From the NCBI GenBank assembly GCA_010015805.1, contig ML978123.1, positions 2,294,001 through 2,358,000 of the forward strand: a DNA stretch of 64,000 nt, given 5' to 3'. A program made the translations under genes and the position numbers. Below the pieces are notes generated by a model, which was not told the origin of the DNA, searched no databases, and saw only the letters and a list, made by a program, of their open reading frames with translations. Source of the stretch: Rhizodiscina lignyota (Eukaryota > Ascomycota > Dothideomycetes > Aulographales > Rhizodiscinaceae). Shown here in pieces: positions 1 through 11,151 of this stretch (its first letter is position 1; each line of letters opens with the position of its first letter).

Positions 1-1567
1 TGCCGAGGCAGGCGGCCGTCTTCTCCGCGACATAGGCCCAGCTGATGCGCTCCTGGCGCGGGTACTCCAGCTCGTAGACCAACGTGGGCAGACAGACCCA
101 GTCAGCCCAGTTGGCAACAGTCAGATTAGACGGATACGTGTTGCGCGTATCAGTGCACTTCCCATCAAGCTCCTCGGAGAGGCGCTGGCGCTCATTTTGC
201 AGAACTCGTTCAAATGCCTCCATCTGGGATTGATCAAGTGACGAGCCGGCCTCGATGGCGGATGCAATGGATGACACTTCAGACTTCTCCTTGGCGAGGT
301 TCGTGGATGCCGCGGAGGGATTGGACTGGCCGCGACGACGGGTAGTTTGTGTCGGTGTGGCCTCGGAGTTGGGAGAAGCGGCGTCGTCTAGGGCGCTCGA
401 GAAAGAAAATGGAGGCTTGGTCTGTGTGGTTGGGCTGGCGACGGGGGACATCTGGCCTAGTTGGCGGAGTTTGTGTTCTACTATTCGCTTACGTCGGTAG
501 ACTTGTGATACTGAAGGATTTGTTAGCCAAGGAAATAGAGGAGTAAATGAGCAATTCTCACGGTAGCCGTTGTAAAAGGCATAACTGTGCTGTTTCATGA
601 GAAAAACGAGACCATGGAGGACGGTGAAAATCGTATGAGTCCACGGCCATTCTCGATAGTATGTCCACCATATCACTGCTCCGAGGTAGAAAGACTGCCA
701 TAGGTTCTGGATGATCCATCCGCTGCTATTCCAGCTGAGATAGCCTTTTGCTATTATCTTTTGCAGTAGCACCCCTACCATTGTGCTAGCACACATGACG
801 CCGTCTGTAACTCCCAGCATAAGCAACTCTCGGTCCGTCATCATGTGCAGAATCTCAGCTCGTCCGAGAATGCTCCCATAGTCTCTCCAATTGTGTGTCG
901 CGATTCTGAGTAAGAGCATGAACATGCACAGCCAGAAGAGCGTGAAGAAGCCATAAAATGGCGACTCGCTACTGAGCGGGTTCTGACGGTCAAAGGTGGT
1001 GAATTGTCTTGTAAACACAAGGTCCCGAAACCTCTTGCGCTTCTTCGGATCGATCGACTCTTGCTCGATGGTGTGCCGCAGTATATCTCGAATCTCCGGA
1101 TCCTCCGCCGTCAAGACATAACGTCCTTTCTTATCTGTCTTCTCTAACACGACATGTATGCTTTTCCGCCGCTTGAGCTGTGGCTTGCCATTTGCCTCGT
1201 CCGAACGTGAGGAGCGTCGAATCTCGATAGCGCTTCTGATCTCGCCCGGCCCCGGGCTAGATGCCCTTGATCCATCCAGCGTATCAATTTTCAATTCTGC
1301 CTGATGTTCTACACCGGCCCCTCTGCTGCCAGACACGACAGCGCTGGCGTCTAGCTTCATGGTGTCATAGTCCTCTTCGTCAGAAGTACTCGAGGGCTCG
1401 CCGCTCCACTCCCCAGCGCTGTGCTCCAAGGAAGAAGGGTCGTGTTCGTCAAGCAATGAATCGAATGCGGCGCTGGAGCCATTTAATTGCGTATGGCCGT
1501 TAATATGGGGCGAGGTGGACATTGATGTCAGCTGCTCCTGAGTGTCTTTCCGCACGTCTCCAGCCAT
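1..1567 (-). CDS. are2: Sterol O-acyltransferase (ACAT/ARE2-like), partial at window edge
   Basis: Esterifies sterols with fatty acyl-CoA in the ER membrane for storage in lipid droplets (MBOAT family). Exons read on the minus strand are 562..1567 and 1..510, with a 51-nt intron 511..561 (GTGAG donor, GCTAAC branch, TTCAG acceptor). The start at 1567 has a strong CCGCCATGG context. The first ~170 residues are acidic, Ser-rich and low in complexity, as in fungal ARE proteins. Hydrophobic segments follow (for example around FYGFFTLFWLCMFMLLL). Family-typical stretches then appear: MKQHSYAFYNGY, LPTLVYELEYPR and WAYVAEK. About 505 residues lie in the window. The C-terminal part, including the catalytic MBOAT histidine, falls beyond base 1. 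Family assignment is firm; choosing ARE2 over ARE1 is inference. Confidence 0.88.
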   Translation of the reverse strand, partial: MAGDVRKDTQEQLTSMSTSPHINGHTQLNGSSAAFDSLLDEHDPSSLEHSAGEWSGEPSSTSDEEDYDTMKLDASAVVSGSRGAGVEHQAELKIDTLDGSRASSPGPGEIRSAIEIRRSSRSDEANGKPQLKRRKSIHVVLEKTDKKGRYVLTAEDPEIRDILRHTIEQESIDPKKRKRFRDLVFTRQFTTFDRQNPLSSESPFYGFFTLFWLCMFMLLLRIATHNWRDYGSILGRAEILHMMTDRELLMLGVTDGVMCASTMVGVLLQKIIAKGYLSWNSSGWIIQNLWQSFYLGAVIWWTYYREWPWTHTIFTVLHGLVFLMKQHSYAFYNGYRENCSFTPLFPWLTNPSVSQVYRRKRIVEHKLRQLGQMSPVASPTTQTKPPFSFSSALDDAASPNSEATPTQTTRRRGQSNPSAASTNLAKEKSEVSSIASAIEAGSSLDQSQMEAFERVLQNERQRLSEELDGKCTDTRNTYPSNLTVANWADWVCLPTLVYELEYPRQERISWAYVAEKTAACLG

Positions 1568-2234
1568 GGCGGCGTGTTTGTGTTGTTCCACTTCTGTGAT
1601 TTTAAGGTCTGACGCAAAACTTGCAAGTGGCCCCCGGCGCAAGGATGAATCCCGGCGGCCGCCTGCGTTACTTCAAAGGTGTTGCGTGGATGTGGAGCTC
1701 GCGTGCTCTGCGGAGGAAAGTATTAGGCGCATTACTCGAGCTTAAGCTCAGGTCTTACGACATGATCGGAAGAGCGCGGAGGTGAGAAGGATTCAGGGCG
1801 GAGGCCCGAGTGCGCCGAGGCGCAATTGACATACGTAGAGCAATCATGATGAAGGCAGCTATGCCATGAATTTTGGAGCACATCTATACTACGCGCGGCG
1901 TGGGTTGCGACCGCTGATTGAGTCGGTGATGCATTAGCCGGTCCAACAATGACGCTACCCCTGCCTGCCTGCACTTTAGGCTCTTGGGCTGCACCTGCAT
2001 TTCCTTTTCGGGACCGGAGATTTTGCAGTGTGAAAATGCCACATGTCTCAGCCAAAGCCGATAGATTCTACCGCTGTCTACTTTGAAGCGAAAGCAGATG
2101 TTCACGAAACTTGGAGGTCGTCTCTGCGGAGCGCTATATACAGTACAAGAAGCCGTAGAGTGACCATCCAGTCGCGGCTACCCTTCATAGCGTGAGCTCG
2201 CCCAGTGTCCAAAATGAAGAAATTCGTAAACGCC
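1568..2234. other. Intergenic, ARE2 promoter / hexokinase 3' flank
   Basis: This 667-nt stretch lies between the ARE2 start and the hexokinase stop, both on the minus strand. It should hold the ARE2 promoter and the hexokinase 3' UTR. Short open frames occur on both strands but none has family-like sequence. I see no RNA gene or repeat. Confidence 0.6.
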
Positions 2235-4003
2235 TTAATTAGGCATAGGCTTGTGACAATTCAACAATGCATCGACATCGCGTATGCCAGCAAGGTTGCC
2301 TTCCTTCGCCCTCTTCAGCGTCAGTGCCGCAATCAATGCAGCGCCTACACCAGAACCGTCCTCGGCGGCCATTATCACGATCGGGTCTTTCTTCACCTCT
2401 TTGCCCCATCCGAAGATATCCCTCAGAGCTTGTGCGCCTCGTGCCTTGAAATGTGGATACTTGTTGAATACTGAACCGTCTGCACCTACGTGGCACGCAG
2501 TGTAGCCCTTCTTCTTGCAGATGGCAGCAATACCGCACGCGGAGAGACGTGCTGCGCGTGTGCCAATAAGTTCGGCGAGACGCCGACAGAGTTCGAGTTC
2601 GGGCTTTGTACATGACAAGTTGAGCTTGTGGTGGAAGAGGTCAGACGTTTCCGACAAGTTTTCGAACGGGTCTCTGTTCAGCGGTTCAGCAAAGCAATTC
2701 ATCCTCGTAATGTGCTGTGCCAGTGCTTACTCTTCGATGGCAGAGAGGAATGACGCATCAAGGCAATACGGTCTCTGAAGCTTTGACATGTCCTGGCCCT
2801 GGAATATTTCAACATCGGGATTTTGATGTAGGTCCAGCAGAACCAGGCGGAACAGCTCTCCCAAGTACAGCCCAGCAATCATCTTCTCAAACGCCTGTTG
2901 GCCAGGCCGCGGCGACTCCTTGTCAATGATCACGTCGTATGGGGTTCGGGGGAGAATGACATGTTCATTGTCGAATGCACCGTACTCGCAGTTGATGGCC
3001 ATAGGGTGGTCAGGGTTGAGGTTCATGTGCGCCAGCTTGGGTATGCTGCCGCAGTTCTCCATATACGCAGCGTTGCAGCCAGTACCAAAGATGGCACCGA
3101 TCTTCATTTCGGTATCCGTGTATGCAGAGGCGATGAGGGTTCCAGTGGTATCGTTAATCAGCGCTGTAAGTTTGATAGGTAGACCCTACCTCCTGATCAG
3201 CAAACCGAAGGATCTGCGCCAGCGACATAACTTCAAGAATGGAAACATACCCTTTCCGCCAACGCAGCTTCGAAGGGAGGGACAACATCCTGTCCTTCTA
3301 CACCAGCAATGTCAAACCCCTTCGTCCACCTTTGCAGAATGCCATGGTTAATGTATTCCTGTGTCGCTGGATAGGAGAAGGTAAAGCCCAGTGGTAATTG
3401 GGGCAAGTCCTCGCCTTCGTGGTGATACTCGATGAACTGTTGGAGACAATCCGCAATGTACCCCCAGAGCTCCTCTGCTGTGCCAGTCTTCAACTCCTCC
3501 GGCATCTTGTACTTTGATTGTATGATGTCGAATTCGCCCTTCTCTTCTGTCAGGGTGATCTCGCACACTCGCAAATTTGTGCCTCCCATATCTAGCGCGA
3601 GGAAGGTTCCCTCTTCGTGGCCATCGGGGAATGCCATACACCAGGTAGGGTTCATTGGCTGGATGGTGTCAACGATGGACAGAACGACTGTGGTGAAGCT
3701 TGGAGACTCACGATACTTCCTCCTTCTTTAGAGAGACCTTAAAAATCTGGTTAGTAATGGCGCAAGTGCAATGGCTAGAAGTAGCATACCTTTCTCGAGC
3801 TCCTTGACGAAGTGATCGGAGATTGCGATGAGCTTCTCCTTCGAAACGCTAAACAATTCCTCCAGTCGCTCGATCTGCGCGAGGAGGTCCTTTGGCACAT
3901 CGGCCATAGACCCTGAGACCCATCAATTCCTCTATTTCGTATCGCAATTCGCATCGCGGGGATGGTGGGGCTTACCCTTGCGGGATGGCGGTTTCCTGAC
4001 CAT
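2235..4003 (-). CDS. hxkA: Hexokinase (HxkA type)
   Basis: Phosphorylates glucose and other hexoses with ATP at the entry to glycolysis, in the cytosol; hexokinases of this family may also act in glucose signalling. Six exons (minus): 3976..4003, 3790..3912, 3712..3737, 3251..3658, 2731..3185, 2235..2673, giving 492 aa, the usual length. The 28-nt first exon gives MVRKPPSRKG and joins to SMADVP, matching fungal HxkA N-termini, so this start is preferred over the internal Met at 3907. Key motifs: the phosphate-1 loop LALDMGGTNLRV, the sugar-binding LGFTFSYPATQ, the turn INDTTGTLIASAYTD, the conserved INCEYGAFDN, and the C-terminal adenosine loop AEDGSGVGAALIAAL. All junctions keep frame with GT..AG borders. 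A glucokinase paralogue is less likely because of the N-terminus. Confidence 0.95.
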
Positions 4004-5456
4004 GGTCGCGGATGTCTAAGAGATTTGGAGGGATCGGAAGCTGGAGAGTGAGAGGAAAGTCAAGTGGAACTGACGACAAGAAGTCGGAAGCGGTTTTGTT
4101 TGGCCTGCTGAACCACTAAATTCCGCAGGGGTCAGAGCTATGCTATGGTGGGATGTTGAGCACGGAGCCGATGACGGGAACTTGAGGTATTGTATATATG
4201 GGTCCCACAATTTCAGCGGCGGAATTCTTGCAATCCTTGCGTCACGGAACGGAGGCGTGGAAAGTTCTAATTGCTACTTTTCGAGCGAGCGGAGTCGATA
4301 TATACGAATTTTCGCATCAGATGCGCGTCTAACAAACAAATTCGGGCTAGGTAATGACAAAGGGCAGCTTCGTCCAACGAGCGGGATTACGGAGAGAGCT
4401 GGACTGCTTAGTGAGCTAATTTCTTGCACCAGACGCCGAGCGCATCGTGACGCCCACCACCAAGCATTCATTTTCGTGACTAGCTTGTTATGACTCTGGG
4501 CCGCCTTTGTAAGTCTCTCAAATATGTTTCGTCAAAGAATGGCCTTCCAAAACGACCGTGACGATACGCTCACAAGCCGAGTCCAGCAACTGCTTTGGTC
4601 AGTCGCAGTGCAATCATCGGTAGCCTAGAGCAAGGAGCCGAAAGAGTTCCGGGCAGACGTAAACATTCGATTGGAGCTTCACCTGAAACCGTTTCCTTTT
4701 TGGCATTTCGTCTCGAAATTTAGCGAACTGTTTCGGGCGCGCTCTCATGTCGTCGAGAGTTCCAGATTTCCTTCATCGCTTTGTGCCTGTGTTTGAGACA
4801 TCCACACCCAAGAGAGACTCATCCGTCATACCAGTTCCTTCTATGAGATTGTAGTCCACGAAATGATATCCCTGAAGGTGAATTGGGATGTAGAGGAGAC
4901 CAAGGCGCCTTGAACACGTGGCCATTCTTGTTTCAGGGCAAGCGACAAGCCTCGAAACAGTACGAAGCGCGGTCGGAAATAGAAAGATAAATGTGACTAT
5001 GACATGCCAATCCTAATGATATCAAGAGAATAGAGCTATTCTCACTGGCTGCGACCAGAAACGAAAGGAGCTGGAAACTGATAGCATTTGGCATTAATAG
5101 CGACGGCAGCAGTTCGCTCAGCTCCCCAAGGAGATGGCTTAGAGTCTTTTGACGTTGCCGAAGAGCGAGTATCGAGTCCATCCGCACCTATTCGTAGAGA
5201 GCACGTGCGTCGAAAAGCCACAAATATGCCGGAGAGACAGACTGGTCTCTCTCGCGCACTATGTTCGACCGTATGCCGTAAATGCGATTGGGATTGAGCG
5301 TCGAGCGCCGTTGGGCTGCCACCCAATGCTTCACCATGCCCGCAATAGGCTTCCTTGCTGTCTCTTGATGGGTGCCGCTGCCCAATTCGGCGACCAAATC
5401 TCCAGCATCATGGCGAGGCGCAAACTGGTAGACAAGCTTCCAGCCATGACAACCTC
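4004..5456. other. Intergenic, hexokinase promoter region
   Basis: About 1.45 kb between the hexokinase start and the stop of Mis14, both minus strand. The part near 4004 should be the hexokinase promoter and 5' leader. Short frames at 4140..4493 and 5042..5326 show no domain or consistent splice pattern, and the frames running past 5200 on the plus strand are antisense shadows of Mis14. No repeat or RNA gene was recognised. Confidence 0.55.
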
Positions 5457-6185
5457 TCAACCTCTCCCCTCCACATACCCGACCACACTCCCAACCCTCT
5501 CCACCTTCGCCCTCGTCTCCCCCAAGCTCCCCTTCAGCGCCACCAGCCCCTCCGCGCCCCTCTCCCACGTCCTCTTGACGTCGTCCCAGCGCTCCAGCGC
5601 GGCCACATCGAGCTCAATCCTGCTCTCCACGGCCTGCTTCACAGCCTCCTCTTCCGCATCTCGCGCCTCCTTATCCAGCATCTCCGATTCGTGCAGAAAC
5701 TGTGCCTCAAAGGTCGTCGCCGCAGCAGCCGGCGCGGTGCGTCTCAAGTCGGCGACGCGCTCCGTCAGCGCCTCTTTCTGCGCTTCCAGCGCGCGAATGC
5801 GGTCCGCGAGTCTGTGGTCGAACGGCTCGAGATCTGCGCCTTGCAATCAGCCACCCACTCCACACATCAGCATGAGAAGGCAACCAAACTCACCGTCCTC
5901 AACCCCACCCATCCGCACATCCCCCTCGCTCCCCTCCGCGGCATCAATCCCGTTGACCCGCACATTCATCCGCACGCCCTCCCACAGACTCTTCACGTAT
6001 CCATCAACAAGCTCCTCCACCCGTCTGCGCAGCTTGTCTTCTTCGCCAGCGGGCGCTGCGGCGGGCGGCAGCGCGCGGTCGATCTTGTCGCGTGCGCTGC
6101 GCGACATGTGCGAGTGGATGTAGGCGAGGTCGGCGGGCGACTGGAGGTCGATTTTGCGGTGCTCGGAGCGCGCGGCGGTTGCCAT
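5457..6185 (-). CDS. mis14: Kinetochore protein Mis14/Nsl1 (Mis12 complex)
   Basis: Likely a subunit of the Mis12/MIND complex that bridges centromeric chromatin to the Ndc80 complex at the kinetochore. Two exons (minus): 5894..6185 and 5457..5839, separated by a 54-nt intron (GTGAG..CAAG); 224 aa. The N-terminus has the family signature HRKIDLQSPADLAYI followed by ARDKIDRALPP. The second half is strongly helical and charged (for example ALEAQKEALTERVADLRR), as expected for a coiled-coil rod subunit. Length is typical. The assignment rests on the N-terminal signature and helical architecture. A long plus-strand frame over the same bases (5149..6123) is an antisense artefact of high GC. Confidence 0.8.
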
Positions 6186-6810
6186 GCTTGCTGTTTCTCA
6201 GAATACCGCCGATTCGCTTGTGTGGATGATGTATAGACGATTAGGATGGTGCAGAGAGACGCGCGAAGGTGTGAATGTAAACTAAGTTCGCAATGTTTTG
6301 ACTTATCCAAAATAGGGTAAGCGCCGTATTCTTAGCTGGTCGCGGGGTAGGGGTTACGCTTCGTGGCGAATAGCGGGGCAGGAGTGATGCTGCGATAAGA
6401 AGCTGCGTCTCCACGGAAGTGAACGGTATTTGTAGGGCATGAAATGATTGAGTCATTGAATATATCTATAAAGCTGTATTCTTTGGTATCCGCGCAATAA
6501 ATTCGTAATGAGTAGGGAGAGTTTCCATGTTCCGAGATGCCCGATACGCCTTGGCCCCGTTCTGCTTCGAGGTGCAGTAAAACAAAACCTCCCTGACCGA
6601 GAGTGATAGTAAGATAGATACCATGAGAGCAAGTCGCTGAGATTCGTCAAACCCAGCCTGTGCGATGCATATGCTCCATGCGAAAAACATCCAGGGAATG
6701 ATCCGAAAAAATGAAAGGATGTCGTAACCGCTGTTGCCTCATAGGCATCAAGCCGTCTCTAGAGCCGCCTTGTAGCAACAGCTATGATGAAAGTATCGAT
6801 AATGAAATGG
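6186..6810. other. Intergenic, Mis14 promoter / 3' flank of next gene
   Basis: About 620 nt between two minus-strand genes. It contains the Mis14 promoter and the 3' flank of the small gene at 6811..7431. Only short frames without recognisable similarity are present; nothing else seen. Confidence 0.5.
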
Positions 6811-7431
6811 CTACGAGGGTAGCAAGCTTGCGGCCTCCTCGTCTGTCAGGACAATGTCCTCAATCGGATCCGGCTTGTGCTCGAGATCGGTTGCGGACCC
6901 ATAGTCGTTCGCGTACGAGGGGAGGAAGATGTCTTGGTTCCAGTCGAAACCTTGCGATGAGCGGACACAGGTAATCTAGTGTGTGCACGAAACATCAGCG
7001 TCCTTGTAATTGAGTAGAATGAGTAGTTCGTCGCCGGAGTAGAAGGAGATGTAAGGCTAGCAAAGGTGCTAAGAGAGTACATACCAATCTCGGCGCATCC
7101 GCATTCCCGATATTGATGACTGTGTGCTCTGATTGCCGTATAGAAGAGCCTGCCAACGTTCAAATTAACCACCACATCTCATATATCTTCTACTGGGGCG
7201 ATGCATACTCAGCAAGCTCGGCCGCCGCAGGTGAGAGCTGCTCCAGCCTGACTCCTTCGAGCTCGAGCTCTGTGACGGGCTCGAGGACGATGCCGCGGCC
7301 GCAGCTGCACTCGACTCCGCGGGGCTCGAAAACGACGAGGAGCTCGATGCAGAGCTCTCCGGCGTCGCGGCGTCGTCGAAGGCCATGAGAAGGCGCTTCC
7401 GGCGCTTGGGGATGGCGATGGAGGAGCTCAT
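6811..7431 (-). CDS. Small acidic-tailed protein of unknown function
   Basis: I do not recognise this protein. Three exons (minus) join in one frame: 7209..7431, 7085..7149, 6811..6975, for 150 aa. Both introns have good donors (A|GTATGC and TTG|GTATGT) and acceptors (GGCAG, ACTAG). The N-terminal half has a basic patch (PKRRKRLL) and a Ser/Ala tract of over 40 residues. The C-terminal half looks constrained: SSIRQSEHTVINIG, then FDWNQDIFLPSY, then an acidic end PIEDIVLTDEEA. The basic patch could be a nuclear signal, which is speculation. The C-terminal half resembles short conserved fungal proteins, but I cannot name a family. The Ser-rich first exon is open in several frames because of GAGCTC-like periodicity, so the start is the least certain part. 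Confidence 0.6.
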
Positions 7432-8560
7432 GGTCAATGGTTGTGTGACGCGGGCGGGAGGGTGAATGGAGAGGGGAATTGCTCCACTGCTGTATGCTTG
7501 GAGATGATTTTGCAGTGGTGGGCTCGCAGGACAGAAGCAGGTGTCAGAGTGAGCTGTGCCCTTGTGAGGTGTTGCTTGAAGATAGGCGGCGTGGCTAAAT
7601 GCCTCGGCCGGCTGATTGGCTTGATGAGTCAAGGTGCAGATGACGTCCCGGACCCTGCCCTGCAAACTCCAAAAGCGTGTTCGTGCAGTGAGGGATAACG
7701 GTGAAGGATGAGCATGCAGCTGTCAGGAACACGAAACACTGCCACAATCACCAGTCAGACGCTAATGGCTCACTTGTCTGGCTCAATTTCGACAAAACAG
7801 TCCATTGATGTACTTGGCGACCTTTTCCATTCGTCACAAAGGCCCTCCGCGGGGTCTTGTTTGACATTCCTAGATATCTGTCCGCTGAAAAAGTCATATT
7901 CCTATTCTTACAAAGACAAAAAAGGGAGTTGGCTTCCCATGCCTCTCCAGTTCCTTGTTGCAGATAAACCCAAAACCTTGGGACAAAGCCACGTTGACGT
8001 CGAATGCCTCCCCCACGCAGCACCACGCCGCCAAAACCGAACAAGAACACCAAATCCCCGGTCCAGCGGGTCCTCCAATGGGTCGCCGAACGAAGTTGCA
8101 AGAGAGCAAGAGACCGCTAGTCGAGACCAAAGCCATACGCCAGACAATAACAAACTAGTGGCGAGAATGATCGTCCGCAAAATGTAACACAGAGGAGAAA
8201 GGGGTATTAAAGAATCTAATGAGAGTGGTGTGAAAAGCATGATGTTTACCCATAAGTCCTTCCAAATCCTCTTCAGCCATAACGGACGTTTTGAACGTCT
8301 CCGCTCTGTGCCTGCCCCATGCCCCACGTGTTCCCACAGCAGAAATGAAACTCCAAGGGGTATACCCAAGTCCGTCGCAAGATCCAAGCGCCATTCCCGC
8401 TTCCAACTCCAAAGTTTCCTGTTGCCGACTGACGATGCCGATGCAATTGTAATTCTTGCGCCACATTCGTGTCCAATATCAATACGCTTGCCGCCACCGA
8501 TAAACCCATGTAGGTGTCGCCTGATATTCTGAATAAGCCGCCGGGCTGGTGTCGTCGACT
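7432..8560. other. Intergenic, about 1.1 kb
   Basis: Lies between the small unknown gene and the stop of the RasGAP, both minus strand. Overlapping frames of 60-160 codons exist on both strands (for example 7708..8187 plus and 7908..8387 minus) but show no motif, splice pattern or codon consistency. It probably holds the promoter and leader of the small gene and the RasGAP 3' UTR. Confidence 0.5.
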
Positions 8561-11151
8561 TTACCAGGCTTTCTTTCGCGCGAATCGCTTGTTGAGTAAC
8601 GTGAGGACCTTGGAAACATTGAACTGAACATATTCGAGATCGAGATCCTCTTGGTTGTCCTTCTGCATCTCGAGTAGATCATCCAGCTTCAGGTCGAGCT
8701 CGAGCAATCCACGGTTTCGTCCTAATCTCCATTAGCGCCGGTGTCAAGCATGCTCAGTTTTGCAACTTACCCTTGTAGTGTAACGAAATGACAAAAGTGC
8801 CAGGCAATGGACTCGTGAAGTTGAAAAAGATGTTCGCTCTCCGGTTTTCTGGCACATTGCTTGTCTGAATGACACCAAGCCTCTCCAGTTCCTGATGCGT
8901 GAACTTGTACGGTCCGAGCACTTGATGTTTCTGTTGTTTGCGCGTCTTGCCTTCGCTTTGACTCCTGACATTGTGCAGATAGCTCTTGTACGTCTCCAGC
9001 TGGCTGATGAGATATGCATTGTGATCGCGGATGGTGCGGTAGACTTCCTCCAATTTTCGGGTCTCATCAACGACCTTCTCTCTCAAAGAGCCGAGGTGTA
9101 CGAGTTCCTGCTCAATTTCGTCGCGGAGAAGAGCAAAGCCATCGTCTTTGTCAATAACGCGCATCTCCTGCAGCGTGGTGAGAAGCTCCATACAGCGGAT
9201 GCCCTTTTTCACCATGACTGAATCGTTTTTCGTCGTCGCAGCGGCCTCTGCAATCCTTTCAAGCCTAAGAGGCCGTCGCGTGAGGCTGGTATTGCTCGGG
9301 AGTGTCCTCATGATCGTAACAAAAGTAGACTTTGCCTCCATGAAGAAAACTTCTTCTTGCGTAATGTCAAGGGCCGCAGTGAGATCGTCCAGGGGCGTTT
9401 CCCATTTTGAATACAAGGGAAGTGTGATCGCTCGATTCTCCTTCCGCGGCAGCTGAGAAGGAGCAGCACCAAGTTCACTGAGAAGGACGCTCAAATGCGA
9501 TGATTCGTCTTTGGCCTGGTCTAATATTAGCAAAACTCAACGAACATGTTATCGAATGAAAGACTCACCAAAGCCTCGCCATGCTTCTCAAGCAGCTGAT
9601 GGGTTGCGTAGACTTCATTTAGAGTGATTGAAAGCTCGAGATCCCGCTTCGACAAGGCAACGTAATTGTCCATCTCCAAGCTCTCGTAAAAGTCTTGCAC
9701 CTCACACAAATCCAGCAAGAACTTGTTGATACGCTCCTTGTTCTGGTGGATGAATGGCTGCAGCTTGACCATGTATGGCTCTTTCGCATAGCTCGGCTTG
9801 TTGGCCAGATTCTGCAGCATCTTCGCAACATACGTCAACGTCCGCCTAGGGTTCTCGCCAGGTGTGTTGTCGATCAACATGTACGACCTTGGCGTGACTA
9901 TCGCGGGATTGACAAAGCGAAGGAAAAAGAAGCCGCCAATGAGCGTGCAGATGGTGTGATCTTGAGCATCTGGATATTTCCGTTTTGACAAGCTTCTGAT
10001 TTGTTTGCATATCCACCGAATGCCGTATGGTGTCTCGTCAAGGTTGTCAATGATCGTGGAGAGGAAGGAGTTGCCAATCTCCATCAGCATCGTCAACCGG
10101 GGAGCGATGATTTGCTGGACTGTCTCATTCTCTGCCGCTTGCTCAGCTGTTACGCCCCTTGGCAGGTTCGGGGGTAAGGCTCCCTCTGTGGCTTCGATTT
10201 CTGTCACCATCTTCTCGTACACCTTCAATGGATTGATTTCGAGGTCAAGGTCTTTCAGCTCGATGAGCGAGTTGATGCGGTCAGCGAGAGTGACCTTGAG
10301 GTAGCTCTGACCGGGGCCTCGGCGCGTATACGTAGTCATCATTCGTGACACTGGTGTGTTTGCGCGGAGGAGGGAGGAGTAGTCTGGGGTGTTGTCGAAT
10401 TGATAGGTGAGAACAGACTGGATATCATTAGCAAGAGTCTTAGTTGTAGTAAATGGACATACTTGAAACATGGTCAGGAGCAAGTGCTCTTCGCGACTTT
10501 CGTACTGATTGCCATAGATGGTGAACATGACCGTCTGCAGCAGTGCATCGATTTCTGCCATGCTGACCAATCGGCAAAGGTGTGCAATATATCGCGGCTC
10601 GGATTGCAGGAGGAAAAGCAGGTTGCCGTATTTCTGAGTCTTCTCGTCGTTGGGGAAGAACCCTTCTTGAACTTCAGCATTTTGCTCAAGATGATCCGCT
10701 ACTTCTTCTCTCTGTCGGACTGTTAGCATAGCTCCACATGCTGGTTGATAAGTTCGCACCTCTTCCAAAGCCATGCGATTTTGAATCAAGAGCGCTATCC
10801 GTGAATCGAGGTATCGAACATCCTTCTCGAGGACAAAGTTCTTCTTTGATTGTGACGAAATCCGCGCCTTCAGTTCACGCAGTATCTTTTGGGCTGCAAA
10901 TGGATTAGCACGCTGTTATAAGGCTGGAACTTGTTGCCGTGCGTACCTCTTGCAAGATCGTCTTCAATCTCCAGGTCCTTCTCCTTCGCTGACATTGACA
11001 GATACAGTGCTGTAACAGAGTATCTTTTCGATTGTCGCATTGACCGCGATCCGTCGTGTGAAGACATTGTGTTCTGACGCGAAACTGGAATGAAGGATGA
11101 GGACGAGGAGGTGGATGCCCTGGAAGGGGCACTGAGCATGGCGACCGACAT
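8561..11151 (-). CDS. gap1: Ras GTPase-activating protein (Gap1/GapA type)
   Basis: Stimulates GTP hydrolysis by Ras, so it should limit Ras signalling in polarity, development and cAMP control. Six exons (minus): 10947..11151, 10760..10893, 10463..10711, 9569..10417, 8771..9515, 8561..8721; 780 aa, close to the fission yeast Gap1 size. The N-terminus is Ser-rich, followed by a helical stretch. The RasGAP domain spans roughly residues 150-430. It holds the arginine-finger region LLRANTPVSRMM and the FLR motif FFFLRFVNPAIVTPRSY. The C-terminal RasGAP_C (IQGAP-type) region runs from about 560 to the end, with HQVLGPYKFTHQELERLGVI and LEYVQFNVSKVLTLLN. For the exon at 9515 I chose the CAG|GCC acceptor over an upstream TAG because only that keeps frame. 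Confidence 0.92.

Noticed and set aside
5149-6123. 324-codon plus-strand frame over Mis14
   Set aside because: Antisense to the two Mis14 exons; composition is Ser/Pro/Arg from GC-rich codons and it has no motif.
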